A stretch of 64,000 nucleotides of DNA, taken from the NCBI GenBank assembly GCA_030837965.1, contig JAUTXP010000058.1:62001-126000 (forward strand). The letters run 5' to 3'. The position numbers were made by a program, and so were the translations under genes. Below the pieces are notes generated by a model. The model was not told where the DNA came from and made no database searches. It worked only from the letters and a program-made list of their open reading frames with translations. Positions 30,115 to 38,647 of the stretch are shown here, in pieces. Within the stretch, counting starts at the first letter, position 1. Each line of letters starts with the position of its first letter. This DNA is from Acidimicrobiaceae bacterium (GTDB lineage: Bacteria; Actinomycetota; Acidimicrobiia; Acidimicrobiales; JAUTXP01).

Positions 30115-33050
30115 GGGCCACCTCGGCGAGGGTCAATGGGCGGGGTCCCGCCTGACGCAGCGAGGGACACGGCCTGTTCGCCCCGCTGGCCCGCCAACAA
30201 GTCGACGAAGAGCTGCTCGGGCTCGGTCAGCGTCCGGCTGGCCACGAGCAGTTGATACGAACGGCCATCGGGGTTGAACGACAGCAGCAGCCGTTGCTCG
30301 GACAGGCGCAGGATGTAGACCCGCTCGTTGCCCAGTCGTTGCAGGCGAAGGCGGCCGTGTCCCACCGACTGGAGGACGCCGTCGCGCACCTCCCGGTCGC
30401 GGCCCCGAAGCCCGGGCTTGAACGCGGCCACTTGGAGCGTGCCTGCCACCAGCCCGTCGCCGCCCTTGATCGTGTACAACTCGCCGCGCGAGACCAGCGA
30501 GACCTTGGCCAGGTCGTCGAAGGCCTTGCCGCCGCGAGGCTCGATCTCCAATCGAAACCCGTCCAACGACCCGGGGACGGTGGGCATGTCCGTCGGTCGT
30601 GGGGCGCCCGGCGCCGCGGCCCGCAGGTCGACGTCGCGCGCGCAGCCGCCGAGCGAGAGCACCGCGAGCACCAACAAGAGCACGGCCGCGTGGGCACCCA
30701 CTGATCGGCGGGGCCGCGCCCGGCGGACGCCGCGCACAACGATCCGCAGCGAACGCCGCACCACCCGAGCGGCCTTGGCCCGGTACGACGTGCGCCACCA
30801 CAGGTTCGGGATCTCCTCGTCGTAGGGCGCGACCAGCGAGGCGCGAGACGCGGCGGCGAGCAGGCGCGGCACGAACTGCTGAGCCCCCAGCAGCCTGCGT
30901 CGAACGCTTCGACTCCACTGCTCGGCCCGCTCCGCGTCGTCCTCACGCACGTCGCGCGCCAAGTCGCCCCACAAGGCCCGGGTGACGAGCCAACCCAACT
31001 GCCGGTGCTCCTCGTCCTCCACGGTCACGTCCACGAACTCGATTGGAGTCAGCGTCGGGTGGCCCACGTTCAGGTCCACCGCCGCATCGCGAAGCTCGGC
31101 GTAGGCCGCGGCGATGCGGGCGCGAGGCCCCGCTCGATGGGCCCAGCGCCTGCGTCGGGCCGACCGGGCCGCCTTGACCAACGCGGGATACAGCAACAGC
31201 GCCAGTGCGGCCAGAGCTCCCAGGGGCACCAGGCGCACGGCCCAGAACTGCACCAGCCGGTACAGCAGCGTGATGCGCGACAGCCGGATGGGCACGTAGA
31301 CGACGGCCGCCAGTTCCTCGGTGGGACGGATGGTGGGGTCGTCCTGCTTGGGATCGGGCTTCAGACTCGACTTGGCGCGCGGCGGGCGTCCCACGATCGG
31401 CGTCCAGCCCACGCCCTCGAACCACACCTCCAGCCACATGGCCCCATGGCGAGGCCGGATCTCGATGTGGTCCCCCTTGGGCTCGCCGCCGAAGTAGCCG
31501 TAGCCGATGCGGGACGGGACGCCCGCCCACCGGGCGAGCAGGGCCTCGCCCGCGGTGATCTCGTAGGGGGTGGCGTCCTTGCCCTCGAGCATGTCGGCCA
31601 CGCGTGCAGGCGGAACGTCGACCGGGTTGCCCGCGCCCGCGGCCACCACCTTGTCGTAGAAGTGGGTGCGCACGAACTGGAGCCGCTCGTACGTCGGCGT
31701 GTTCGGGGGGATCTCGTCCAACAGGCGCTGCACGGCCTCGGGCGGACGCGGCACCCGCAAGAACTCCCTCATCGCCGCATTCGGCGCTGGGGCACGCAGC
31801 AAGTCCTTCGACGACGGCGGCGCCGGAGACTGGACCGTGTAACGAGTGCCCTTGTGCGCCCTGGCCCCCACACGAAACGTGCCCGTCCTGGGGTCGACTT
31901 CGAGCCCGCCCGGCGCGTTGTCCACCTGAAAGGGCGAGGCCATGTCGGGCACCGTCCGGCCCTCCACGTCGGCGATCTCGAACGTCGCCTTGATGGTCGG
32001 TGCATCGGCCGCGGGCCTGGTCGCCAACGGCACCCGGCCCGTGCTGTCGACGGGCTTGAACCGCCGGGGGTCGAAGGGCGGCGTGAGCCAGGCGTTGTCC
32101 TCGTACACGTCGAGCACGCCCAGCCGCCACGGCACGGCCACGTCCGCCTTCACCGTGAACAACACGCGGTCGGGCGACGAGGGAGGCGGTTGGGGCCGCT
32201 TGGGCGGCACCACCTGCGTCTCGTCCGCGTGGGGGAAGAGGAACCCGAGTTGGCTGACCGCGAACAGCACGACGAGGAGGCCGGCCAAGCTCGCCCCTGC
32301 CCGTCCGAACCGCCGGACCTCGAAGGACTGGCCCGTGGCCCCTTGGCCAGCCAGGTCGGCACCGAAGGCCACGGCCAGCGCGCCGATGACGAGGACCAAG
32401 GCCACGCCCACGGACAGCAGCTCACGGCCGGGCGGCTGGACGAGGACGGCGGCTGCGGCGACCGGTGCCGGAAGCAGGGCCGCCAGTCGGGGCTTGCCCG
32501 TGCCGTGGGCGAGGCTGGCCGCGGCCATGGCCAGCGACGAAACCAGCAGCACGAGCAGGAACCGCCAGCCCGGATCGAAGGGGATCGGCGGCGAGGACAG
32601 CCCGCCGGTGCGCAGCGCCTCCACCACCAGATGCGGGAGGTTGGCCGTGCCGCCGGTTGCGTCGGGTGCCACCAACACCGCGCCCGCCACCACCGCGGCG
32701 GGGATGGCCGCCAGTTGCACGACCATGGGCCTGCTGGTCCTGCTGGCCGCATAGAACATGCCCGCGCCGAGAGCGGCCGCGCCAACGCCCACCAACCGGG
32801 CGGTGACGCCGCTGAAGACGCCCGCCATCATCCAGGCCGCAGCGGCGGAAGACAGCAGCGACGCGGCCGCGGCCAACGCCGGGCTGACGACGGGGGCGGC
32901 GGCCTCCTGCTCGGCCTGCCCTTCGGCGTCAGGACGGGTCGACGGGGTTACCGCTCCCGCCGACTCAAGGCCGTCGGCTCCGGCGTCGGCACCCGCGCCA
33001 GCATCGGCATCGGCGACAGGGAGGACCACGGGGTCTTCGATCAGCGTCAT
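30111..33050 (-). CDS. Transglutaminase-like membrane protein (TgpA type), probably catalytically altered
   Basis: A 979-residue protein. The first 270 residues hold about six TMs, then an extracytoplasmic transglutaminase-like region (residues about 440-580: EFLRVPRPPEAVQRLLDEIP, LLARWAGVPSRIGYGYFGG, RPRHGAMWLEVWFEGVGWTP), another TM, a cytoplasmic stretch, and a last hydrophobic segment ending LSLGGCARD followed by 200 extracytoplasmic residues. In active members a Cys stands before the A-x-x-L-L-R-x-x-G-I-P-x-R block; here that stretch is DATPYEITAGEALLARWAG, with no Cys. MoxR and DUF58 precede it, the standard partners. The last domain may be a fused lipoprotein module. Confidence 0.8.
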   Translation of the reverse strand: MTLIEDPVVLPVADADAGAGADAGADGLESAGAVTPSTRPDAEGQAEQEAAAPVVSPALAAAASLLSSAAAAWMMAGVFSGVTARLVGVGAAALGAGMFYAASRTSRPMVVQLAAIPAAVVAGAVLVAPDATGGTANLPHLVVEALRTGGLSSPPIPFDPGWRFLLVLLVSSLAMAAASLAHGTGKPRLAALLPAPVAAAAVLVQPPGRELLSVGVALVLVIGALAVAFGADLAGQGATGQSFEVRRFGRAGASLAGLLVVLFAVSQLGFLFPHADETQVVPPKRPQPPPSSPDRVLFTVKADVAVPWRLGVLDVYEDNAWLTPPFDPRRFKPVDSTGRVPLATRPAADAPTIKATFEIADVEGRTVPDMASPFQVDNAPGGLEVDPRTGTFRVGARAHKGTRYTVQSPAPPSSKDLLRAPAPNAAMREFLRVPRPPEAVQRLLDEIPPNTPTYERLQFVRTHFYDKVVAAGAGNPVDVPPARVADMLEGKDATPYEITAGEALLARWAGVPSRIGYGYFGGEPKGDHIEIRPRHGAMWLEVWFEGVGWTPIVGRPPRAKSSLKPDPKQDDPTIRPTEELAAVVYVPIRLSRITLLYRLVQFWAVRLVPLGALAALALLLYPALVKAARSARRRRWAHRAGPRARIAAAYAELRDAAVDLNVGHPTLTPIEFVDVTVEDEEHRQLGWLVTRALWGDLARDVREDDAERAEQWSRSVRRRLLGAQQFVPRLLAAASRASLVAPYDEEIPNLWWRTSYRAKAARVVRRSLRIVVRGVRRARPRRSVGAHAAVLLLVLAVLSLGGCARDVDLRAAAPGAPRPTDMPTVPGSLDGFRLEIEPRGGKAFDDLAKVSLVSRGELYTIKGGDGLVAGTLQVAAFKPGLRGRDREVRDGVLQSVGHGRLRLQRLGNERVYILRLSEQRLLLSFNPDGRSYQLLVASRTLTEPEQLFVDLLAGQRGEQAVSLAASGGTPPIDPRRGGP

Positions 33051-34405
33051 CGGCGACTCGAAACGATGTGCTGGAACAGCGTGGACAACGGCGTGTTGGC
33101 CGCGACCTCGGCCACGTTGCAGCCCAGGCTTCCGGCCCGGCGCAGGCTCAGCGCGTCGGGCTCTTCACCCAGGATGACGACGACGAGCATGGACGTGCCC
33201 CGCTGACGCAACAAGCGCAGTCGAGCGGCGGCCTCGGCGCTGAGCGATGGCGTCACGATCACGTTGTGGGCCGAGCCCTGCGGGTCGGTCAGCATGCGCT
33301 CGACGGCCTTGGCCAAGGGCTTGTCGATGCGTTCCACGCGGGCCAACCGGTCGAGCACCGCGATCTGGCTGCCGCCGCCGCGAAAGCGCGGCGGGCGAAG
33401 CTCGTTGCCGGTGTGAAGGGTGACGGTGAAGCCCGACTTCAGATAGCTCGTCGCCAAGGAGGCGGCCACCTTCACCGACAGCTCGAAGGTGGGCGAGTCC
33501 TCGCCCGACTCGTACACGGCTCGGTCGGTGTCGAGGTACACGTGGATGCGGTCGGTGATGCCTTGCTCCGACTCACGCACCAGATAGCGGTCGTACTGCG
33601 CGAAGGCGCGCCACACGATGCGCCGCGGGTCGTCGCCCTCGACGTAGTCGCGCATGCCGTAGAACTCGAAGCCATTGGGCCACGGCTTGGACACCGGCGG
33701 CCGCACGGGCGGGTCTTCCCACTCCCTGCTGGTGATGCGGTCGGCCACCGGCTCGGTGTCGGGGTGGACCAGGATCTCGACCGAGGGAGCGATCTCCTGA
33801 CGGTGACGGGTCAGGCCGAACGGGTCGCTCCACTCGGCCACCAGCGGGCCCACGTTGAACGCGCCTCGACGCGATGGCGAGAACCGGTACTGGTGAACGA
33901 TCTCCTTGCCCGCGGGCAGCAGCGGCACCGGCACGCGCACGGGTTGGCCCAAGTGGCGGTCGAGGGTCTCCTCCACGATGACGCCGGTGATGCGGCGGGC
34001 GGCCCGAAGCTTGATCTCGACCGATACCGGCCGACGGGCCCTGACCCGCCGGGGCAGTTCCGAGCGGTCCGTCTCCACCGACAGCGTGCGCCGGCCCAGC
34101 AGCCAGGCGGACACGACCACCACGACCAAGCCATAGGCGGCCAAGGCCAGACCGCGACTGGTGAGCAGGCGGGCTGCGCTCCACAACACGACGGCGGCGA
34201 CCACAGTCCACACGCCGCTCGGTGTGAGCGACAGCCTGCGTTCGAGCAGCGCGAACAGGGTTTGCTGGCGGGCCCTGGCCTGGGCCGCGGCAGCCCGACC
34301 TCGGGGTGCAGGCGCGGCCGGCGAGACGGGCGCGCCAGGTGCGAGGGGCGCGGTCGGGCTGTCCGCGGCCACCGCCTCGCTCCCCTGGTCCAGCACGTCG
34401 GTCAT
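33047..34405 (-). CDS. DUF58 protein, MoxR-associated
   Basis: A 452-residue protein with two TMs (GVWTVVAAVVLWSAARLL, LAAYGLVVVVVSAWLLG) and then an extracellular/cytoplasmic beta region and DUF58 core: GEFYGMRDY-type motif FEFYGMRDYVEGDDPRRIVW, RAFAQYDRYLVRESE, then a VWA-like part IHVYLDTDRAVYE and SSRR end. MoxR-DUF58-transglutaminase gene sets are widespread and are thought to act in envelope protein assembly or maturation. Start MTDVLDQGSEAV at 34405. It overlaps the next gene by four bases. Confidence 0.87.
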   Translation of the reverse strand: MTDVLDQGSEAVAADSPTAPLAPGAPVSPAAPAPRGRAAAAQARARQQTLFALLERRLSLTPSGVWTVVAAVVLWSAARLLTSRGLALAAYGLVVVVVSAWLLGRRTLSVETDRSELPRRVRARRPVSVEIKLRAARRITGVIVEETLDRHLGQPVRVPVPLLPAGKEIVHQYRFSPSRRGAFNVGPLVAEWSDPFGLTRHRQEIAPSVEILVHPDTEPVADRITSREWEDPPVRPPVSKPWPNGFEFYGMRDYVEGDDPRRIVWRAFAQYDRYLVRESEQGITDRIHVYLDTDRAVYESGEDSPTFELSVKVAASLATSYLKSGFTVTLHTGNELRPPRFRGGGSQIAVLDRLARVERIDKPLAKAVERMLTDPQGSAHNVIVTPSLSAEAAARLRLLRQRGTSMLVVVILGEEPDALSLRRAGSLGCNVAEVAANTPLSTLFQHIVSSRR

Positions 34406-34430
34406 CCCGTCCTTGCTCCTCGGCGCCGGA

Positions 34431-35477
34431 TCAGCGCCCGGCCGCGGCCCCCGCCCGCGCCCCACTCGGAACCTTGACCCTGTGCAGCAATCGGTCCACC
34501 GCGTCGTTCACCGTCTCGCCTCGCAACTCGGCTTCGGGCGACAGCATCAGGCGATGGGCCAGCACGGCGTGAACAAGCTGCTTCACGTCGTCGGGCAGGA
34601 CGTCGTCGCGGCCCTGCGATGCGGCCATGACCCTGGCCGCGCGCATCAAGGCGATGGACGCACGAGTCGACGCGCCCATCTGCAAGGCCGGGTCCGACCG
34701 GGTGGCCTGAACCAGGTCGGTGATGTAGTGGAGGATCTCGTCGCTCACCAAGACGTTGGCGGCCCAGGCGCTCATCTCCACCACCTCAGCCAGGTCGATC
34801 ACCGCCTTGATGTCCGTGATGGCGTCGTGCTTGAGGTGGGCGCGGAGCACGTCGACCTCGGCGGCCCGCTCCGCGTACCCAACCGACAGCTTGAACAAGA
34901 AGCGGTCGAGCTGGGCCTCGGGCAGGGGGAACGTGCCCGCCAACTCGATGGGGTTCATGGTGGCCAGCACGAAGAACGGAGCCGGCAGCGGATGGGTCAC
35001 GCCGTCGAAGGTCACCCGGCGCTCGGCCATGGCTTCGAGCAGGGCGGACTGCGTCTTGGGCGTGGCCCGGTTCAACTCGTCGGCCAGGAACACGTTGGCG
35101 AACACCGGTCCTTCGCGGAAAACGAAGTCGCCCGTGGTGCGGTTGAGAACCGTGGAGCCGGTGATGTCGGCGGGCAGCAGGTCGGGCGTGCACTGGACAC
35201 GCGAGCTGCGGGCGCTGATGGTCTCGGCGATGGAGCGGGCCAGCATGGTCTTGCCCGTCCCCGGCATGTCCTCGAACAGCACGTGGCCCTCGGCCAGCAT
35301 GGCGACGAGAGCGAGGCGGACGATGTCGTCCTTGCCCTTCATCACCAGGCCGATGTTGTCCACCATGCGCTCGAAGCGCTCGCCGAAGCGGTCGCTCGAC
35401 ATCTCGATCTCCTTGCGGGCCGAGCGCCTTGCCGACCGTCGCTCCACCCGGACGTCTATGTGGGCCATCGCCGTCAC
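34431..35477 (-). CDS. MoxR-family AAA+ ATPase
   Basis: A 348-residue AAA+ chaperone-like ATPase: Walker A EDMPGTGKTMLARSI, Walker B NVFLADELNRATPKTQSALL, sensor 1 FVLATMNPIE and arginine finger region LDRFLFKLSVGYP-type (LDRFLFKLSVGYAER). The C-terminal lid contains DVKQLVHAVLAHRL. It is expected to remodel a partner such as the DUF58 protein. The GTG at 35477 overlaps the ABC gene's stop; ATG 35465 (MAHIDVRVE) is an alternative start. Confidence 0.93.
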   Translation of the reverse strand: MTAMAHIDVRVERRSARRSARKEIEMSSDRFGERFERMVDNIGLVMKGKDDIVRLALVAMLAEGHVLFEDMPGTGKTMLARSIAETISARSSRVQCTPDLLPADITGSTVLNRTTGDFVFREGPVFANVFLADELNRATPKTQSALLEAMAERRVTFDGVTHPLPAPFFVLATMNPIELAGTFPLPEAQLDRFLFKLSVGYAERAAEVDVLRAHLKHDAITDIKAVIDLAEVVEMSAWAANVLVSDEILHYITDLVQATRSDPALQMGASTRASIALMRAARVMAASQGRDDVLPDDVKQLVHAVLAHRLMLSPEAELRGETVNDAVDRLLHRVKVPSGARAGAAAGR

Positions 35478-38400
35478 ATCCCTCTCCTTCGATCGATATC
35501 CGTGTGCTCAAGACCGAGTACGCGCGTCACGCGGTCCATGCCCGAGCCGGACCGGCTCAGCGCGCCCTCCGACGCGGCCAGGTAGCCCCCGACCACGCGC
35601 GGGTGGGCCATCACGTCTGCGGGCGGGCCTTCCACCACGACCCGGCCGAGCTCCAGCGCCACCAACCGGTCGCTGATCGACGCGACGAGGGGCACGTCGT
35701 GCTCGATGACCAACAGGCCGCACCCGAGTTCGCGCACCAGCCGCTGCAACACCGGCCCCAGGGACTCGGCCTCGGCTTGGGCCAGCCCGGAGGCAGGCTC
35801 GTCGAGCAGCACGACCTTGGGCTCGAGCGCGGTGATCATGGCCAGCTCGACCGCCCGGCGGGTGCCGGTGGACAGCTCGTGCGTGAAGGTGTCGGCGTAC
35901 TCGGTCAGGCCGAGCAGTTCGAGCACGTCCTCCACCCGGCGCCCGATGCCCTGCTCGCGCTTGCGCACCTGCGGCGCCCAGATGGCGGCCAGCACGGGCG
36001 AGCGCACGGCCCGGCGCTCGAAGGCGACGGCCACCGTCTCGCGCACGGTCAGGGCCGGGAAGAGGCGGGCGTTCTGGAAGGTGCGGCCCAGGCCGTGCCG
36101 GGCCCGGGCGTCCGCGGGCAGCGCGGTCACGTCGGTCCCGTCGATGCGCACCACCCCGGACGTGCTCAGCGCGTGGCCGGACAAGGCGTCGAGCAAGGTC
36201 GACTTGCCTGCTCCATTGGGCCCGATCACACCCACGATCTCGCCCGCGCCGATGGACACGTCGACGTCGCTCAAGGCGTGAATGCCGCCGTAGGAAACGG
36301 TCAGCGACTCGCCGACCAGGGCGGGCACGGCCCGCTGCGTCCCTTCCGCCGTCGAGGGACGCGGGCGACGGGAAGCAGCTGGGGTGCTCGCAGCCCCGCC
36401 GCCCGCGAGGAAGACGGCCCGTACCAAGTCGGGCCGCGAAAGGAGGTCCTCAGTGGGACCGTCGAACTCGATGCGCCCCCTGTCCATGAACACCGACCGC
36501 TCGGCCACGGTCAGGGCCACGTTCAGGGACTGCTCGACCAGCACCACCGCGCTTCCGCCTGCGGTGAGGTCCTTGATGATGGCGATGGCCTGGTCCACGG
36601 CCGACGGCGCCAAGCCGAGGGACAGCTCGTCGACCAGCAGCAGGCGCGGGCGCAGGAGGGCCACTTGGGCGATGGCCAACATCTGCTGCTCGCCGCCCGA
36701 AAGGTCGCCCGCCTTGGCATCGAGCCGATCGGCCAGCGCGGGGAAGAGGGCCACGCCCGCGGCGACGGGGTCGGGAGTCGGCTCACCGTCATGGTCGAGA
36801 AGGCCCGCGGCGAGCACCAGGTTCTCGCGCACGGTCAGGCTCGGGAACACGGCCTCGCCGCCGGGAAGAAGGATGACGCCCGCCCGCGCGTTCTCGTGGG
36901 CCGGGACGTGGGTGGTGTCCCTGCCGTCGATCACCACCGCGCCGTTGGCAGGCTCCTGCAAGCCCGCGATGGCCCGCAGCAACGTCGACTTGCCCGCGCC
37001 ATTGGTGCCAAGGAGGGCCAGGCACTCACCACCGTCGAGATCGAGGTCGGCGTGATGCACGATGGTCACCGGGCCCGCGGCCACGTCCACGTCCCGGCAG
37101 ATGAGCAGCGCGTCCTCGCCTGCGCCCCTGCGTCGTCGCGACGTGTCCCCCGCCACCGCGGCGGCGCGAGCGGCGCGCATGTCGGACGCCACCGTCGACG
37201 CCGACGACAGCACGATCATCCCGCCGACGATGTTGAAGGGGATGAAGAACAAGAGCCCCTGCTGCACCGGCACCTGCTGGGCGAAGCGGACGACCGCGGG
37301 GCCGACGGCCAGTCCGACCAACAGGAACGGCGCCGCCATCTGGAAGCCGACGCCGCGCACGCGGGCGGGCGCCACAAGCGAGATGACGACGGATGAAGCG
37401 GGCAGCAGGGCGGCAACGAGGAACGCGATCAGGACCGAGGTCGCGATGAAGACGACCAAGCTGTCGTTGAGGGCGACGACCGCCAACAACAGGGCGGACA
37501 GGAAGTAGAGCGAGGCCTGGGCGGCCACGAGGGAGGCGGGGCGAAAGCGGATCATGCGGTCGGCGATGACGCCGCCGAGCAGGAAGGCAGGCAGCGCGGC
37601 CACGGCCTGGGCCGTGAGCAGGGCGGCCCGTTGCGAGGGGTCGAGGAAGAACTTCTCGGCCATCACCAACGACACCAGCAAGGTGGTGGGCTGGGTCACC
37701 ACGGCCTGCACGCCTTGGGCGTAGGCCTGGCGGCGCAGCGTGCGCACGGCCCACGCGGCCCGCAGCGCCTCGCGCCAACTGGGCGGGGGCTGGTCGGGCA
37801 CGGCATCCGGGTCGGCGCCCAACTCGGCCCTGTCCATGGCGCCCCGGGGGGGCTCCTTGAGCAGGAACGTGAGGGCCGATACCGCAGTCGCCACCGCGGC
37901 CAGGCTGAGCACCGCGGCGCGCCAGCCGAGATGCACGATCAGGTACCCGGCCACGGGCAGGCCGAGGATCACACCGAGCTGCGAACAGGCGGCCAGGAAG
38001 GCCATGGCCCGAGCCCTGGCGTGGGAGGGGTAGTAGTCGGCGATGAGGGGGCCGACCGCAGGCGAGCCGAACCGCTGTGCGCTGACGCCGAGCAGACGGC
38101 CGCCGTAGAACGCGCCCGCGCTTCCGGCCATGGCTTGCAGGAGGCTCGACACGTTCGACCCGATCACCCCGACGCGGATGATCCGCACCCGCTTGACCCG
38201 GTCCACCAGGAAGCCGGTGGGCAGGGCGAGCAGCACGGCCACAATGCCGATGGCCGACCCCAACGCGGCCAAGGTCTGCACGGACACGCCGAACTCAGCC
38301 CGGAGTTCCGGGGCGATGAGGCCGAGGGCCTGATCGTCCCAGCCCGCGATCAAGGTGATGAGGCCGAACACGAAGAACGGCAGCTTGGGGCCGGGGATGT

Positions 38401-38647
38401 TGCGGGGGTCGAGGTCGCGAACGGCCTGCGCCAAGGCCCGCCGACGTGGGTGGTCCCCGCCGTCGGCGCGTGTCGCGCGTGGGTCTTCGACGGGCGTCGA
38501 CTGGCCGTCGGGAGCAGGGCCGTGCGCGGGGACCAGAGGCCGATGCCACACCGTCTCCGGCGTGATGGGCAGGGCGCCCTCGACGACTGCGCCCTGCTGG
38601 TCGCGCTCGCCCAGCTCGCCCTGCTCGGCCTGTTGGATGGCGGTCAC
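35474..38647 (-). CDS. MFS transporter fused to LivF- and LivG-type ABC ATPases
   Basis: A 1057-residue fusion. Residues about 75-540 are a 12-TM MFS domain (FVFGLITLIAGWDDQALGLI, GFLVDRVKRVRIIRVGVIG, the motif A-like loop). The first ATPase has Walker A LLGTNGAGKSTLLRAI, signature LSGGEQQMLA and Walker B LLLVDELSLGLAP, matching LivF. The second has GVIGPNGAGKSTLLDAL, LSTGTRRAVELA and VVLLDEPASGLAQ, matching LivG. GTG 38647 (VTAIQQAEQ) overlaps the permease stop. It should energise the fused LivHM permease next door; the attached MFS domain is unexplained. Confidence 0.88.
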   Translation of the reverse strand: MTAIQQAEQGELGERDQQGAVVEGALPITPETVWHRPLVPAHGPAPDGQSTPVEDPRATRADGGDHPRRRALAQAVRDLDPRNIPGPKLPFFVFGLITLIAGWDDQALGLIAPELRAEFGVSVQTLAALGSAIGIVAVLLALPTGFLVDRVKRVRIIRVGVIGSNVSSLLQAMAGSAGAFYGGRLLGVSAQRFGSPAVGPLIADYYPSHARARAMAFLAACSQLGVILGLPVAGYLIVHLGWRAAVLSLAAVATAVSALTFLLKEPPRGAMDRAELGADPDAVPDQPPPSWREALRAAWAVRTLRRQAYAQGVQAVVTQPTTLLVSLVMAEKFFLDPSQRAALLTAQAVAALPAFLLGGVIADRMIRFRPASLVAAQASLYFLSALLLAVVALNDSLVVFIATSVLIAFLVAALLPASSVVISLVAPARVRGVGFQMAAPFLLVGLAVGPAVVRFAQQVPVQQGLLFFIPFNIVGGMIVLSSASTVASDMRAARAAAVAGDTSRRRRGAGEDALLICRDVDVAAGPVTIVHHADLDLDGGECLALLGTNGAGKSTLLRAIAGLQEPANGAVVIDGRDTTHVPAHENARAGVILLPGGEAVFPSLTVRENLVLAAGLLDHDGEPTPDPVAAGVALFPALADRLDAKAGDLSGGEQQMLAIAQVALLRPRLLLVDELSLGLAPSAVDQAIAIIKDLTAGGSAVVLVEQSLNVALTVAERSVFMDRGRIEFDGPTEDLLSRPDLVRAVFLAGGGAASTPAASRRPRPSTAEGTQRAVPALVGESLTVSYGGIHALSDVDVSIGAGEIVGVIGPNGAGKSTLLDALSGHALSTSGVVRIDGTDVTALPADARARHGLGRTFQNARLFPALTVRETVAVAFERRAVRSPVLAAIWAPQVRKREQGIGRRVEDVLELLGLTEYADTFTHELSTGTRRAVELAMITALEPKVVLLDEPASGLAQAEAESLGPVLQRLVRELGCGLLVIEHDVPLVASISDRLVALELGRVVVEGPPADVMAHPRVVGGYLAASEGALSRSGSGMDRVTRVLGLEHTDIDRRRGM

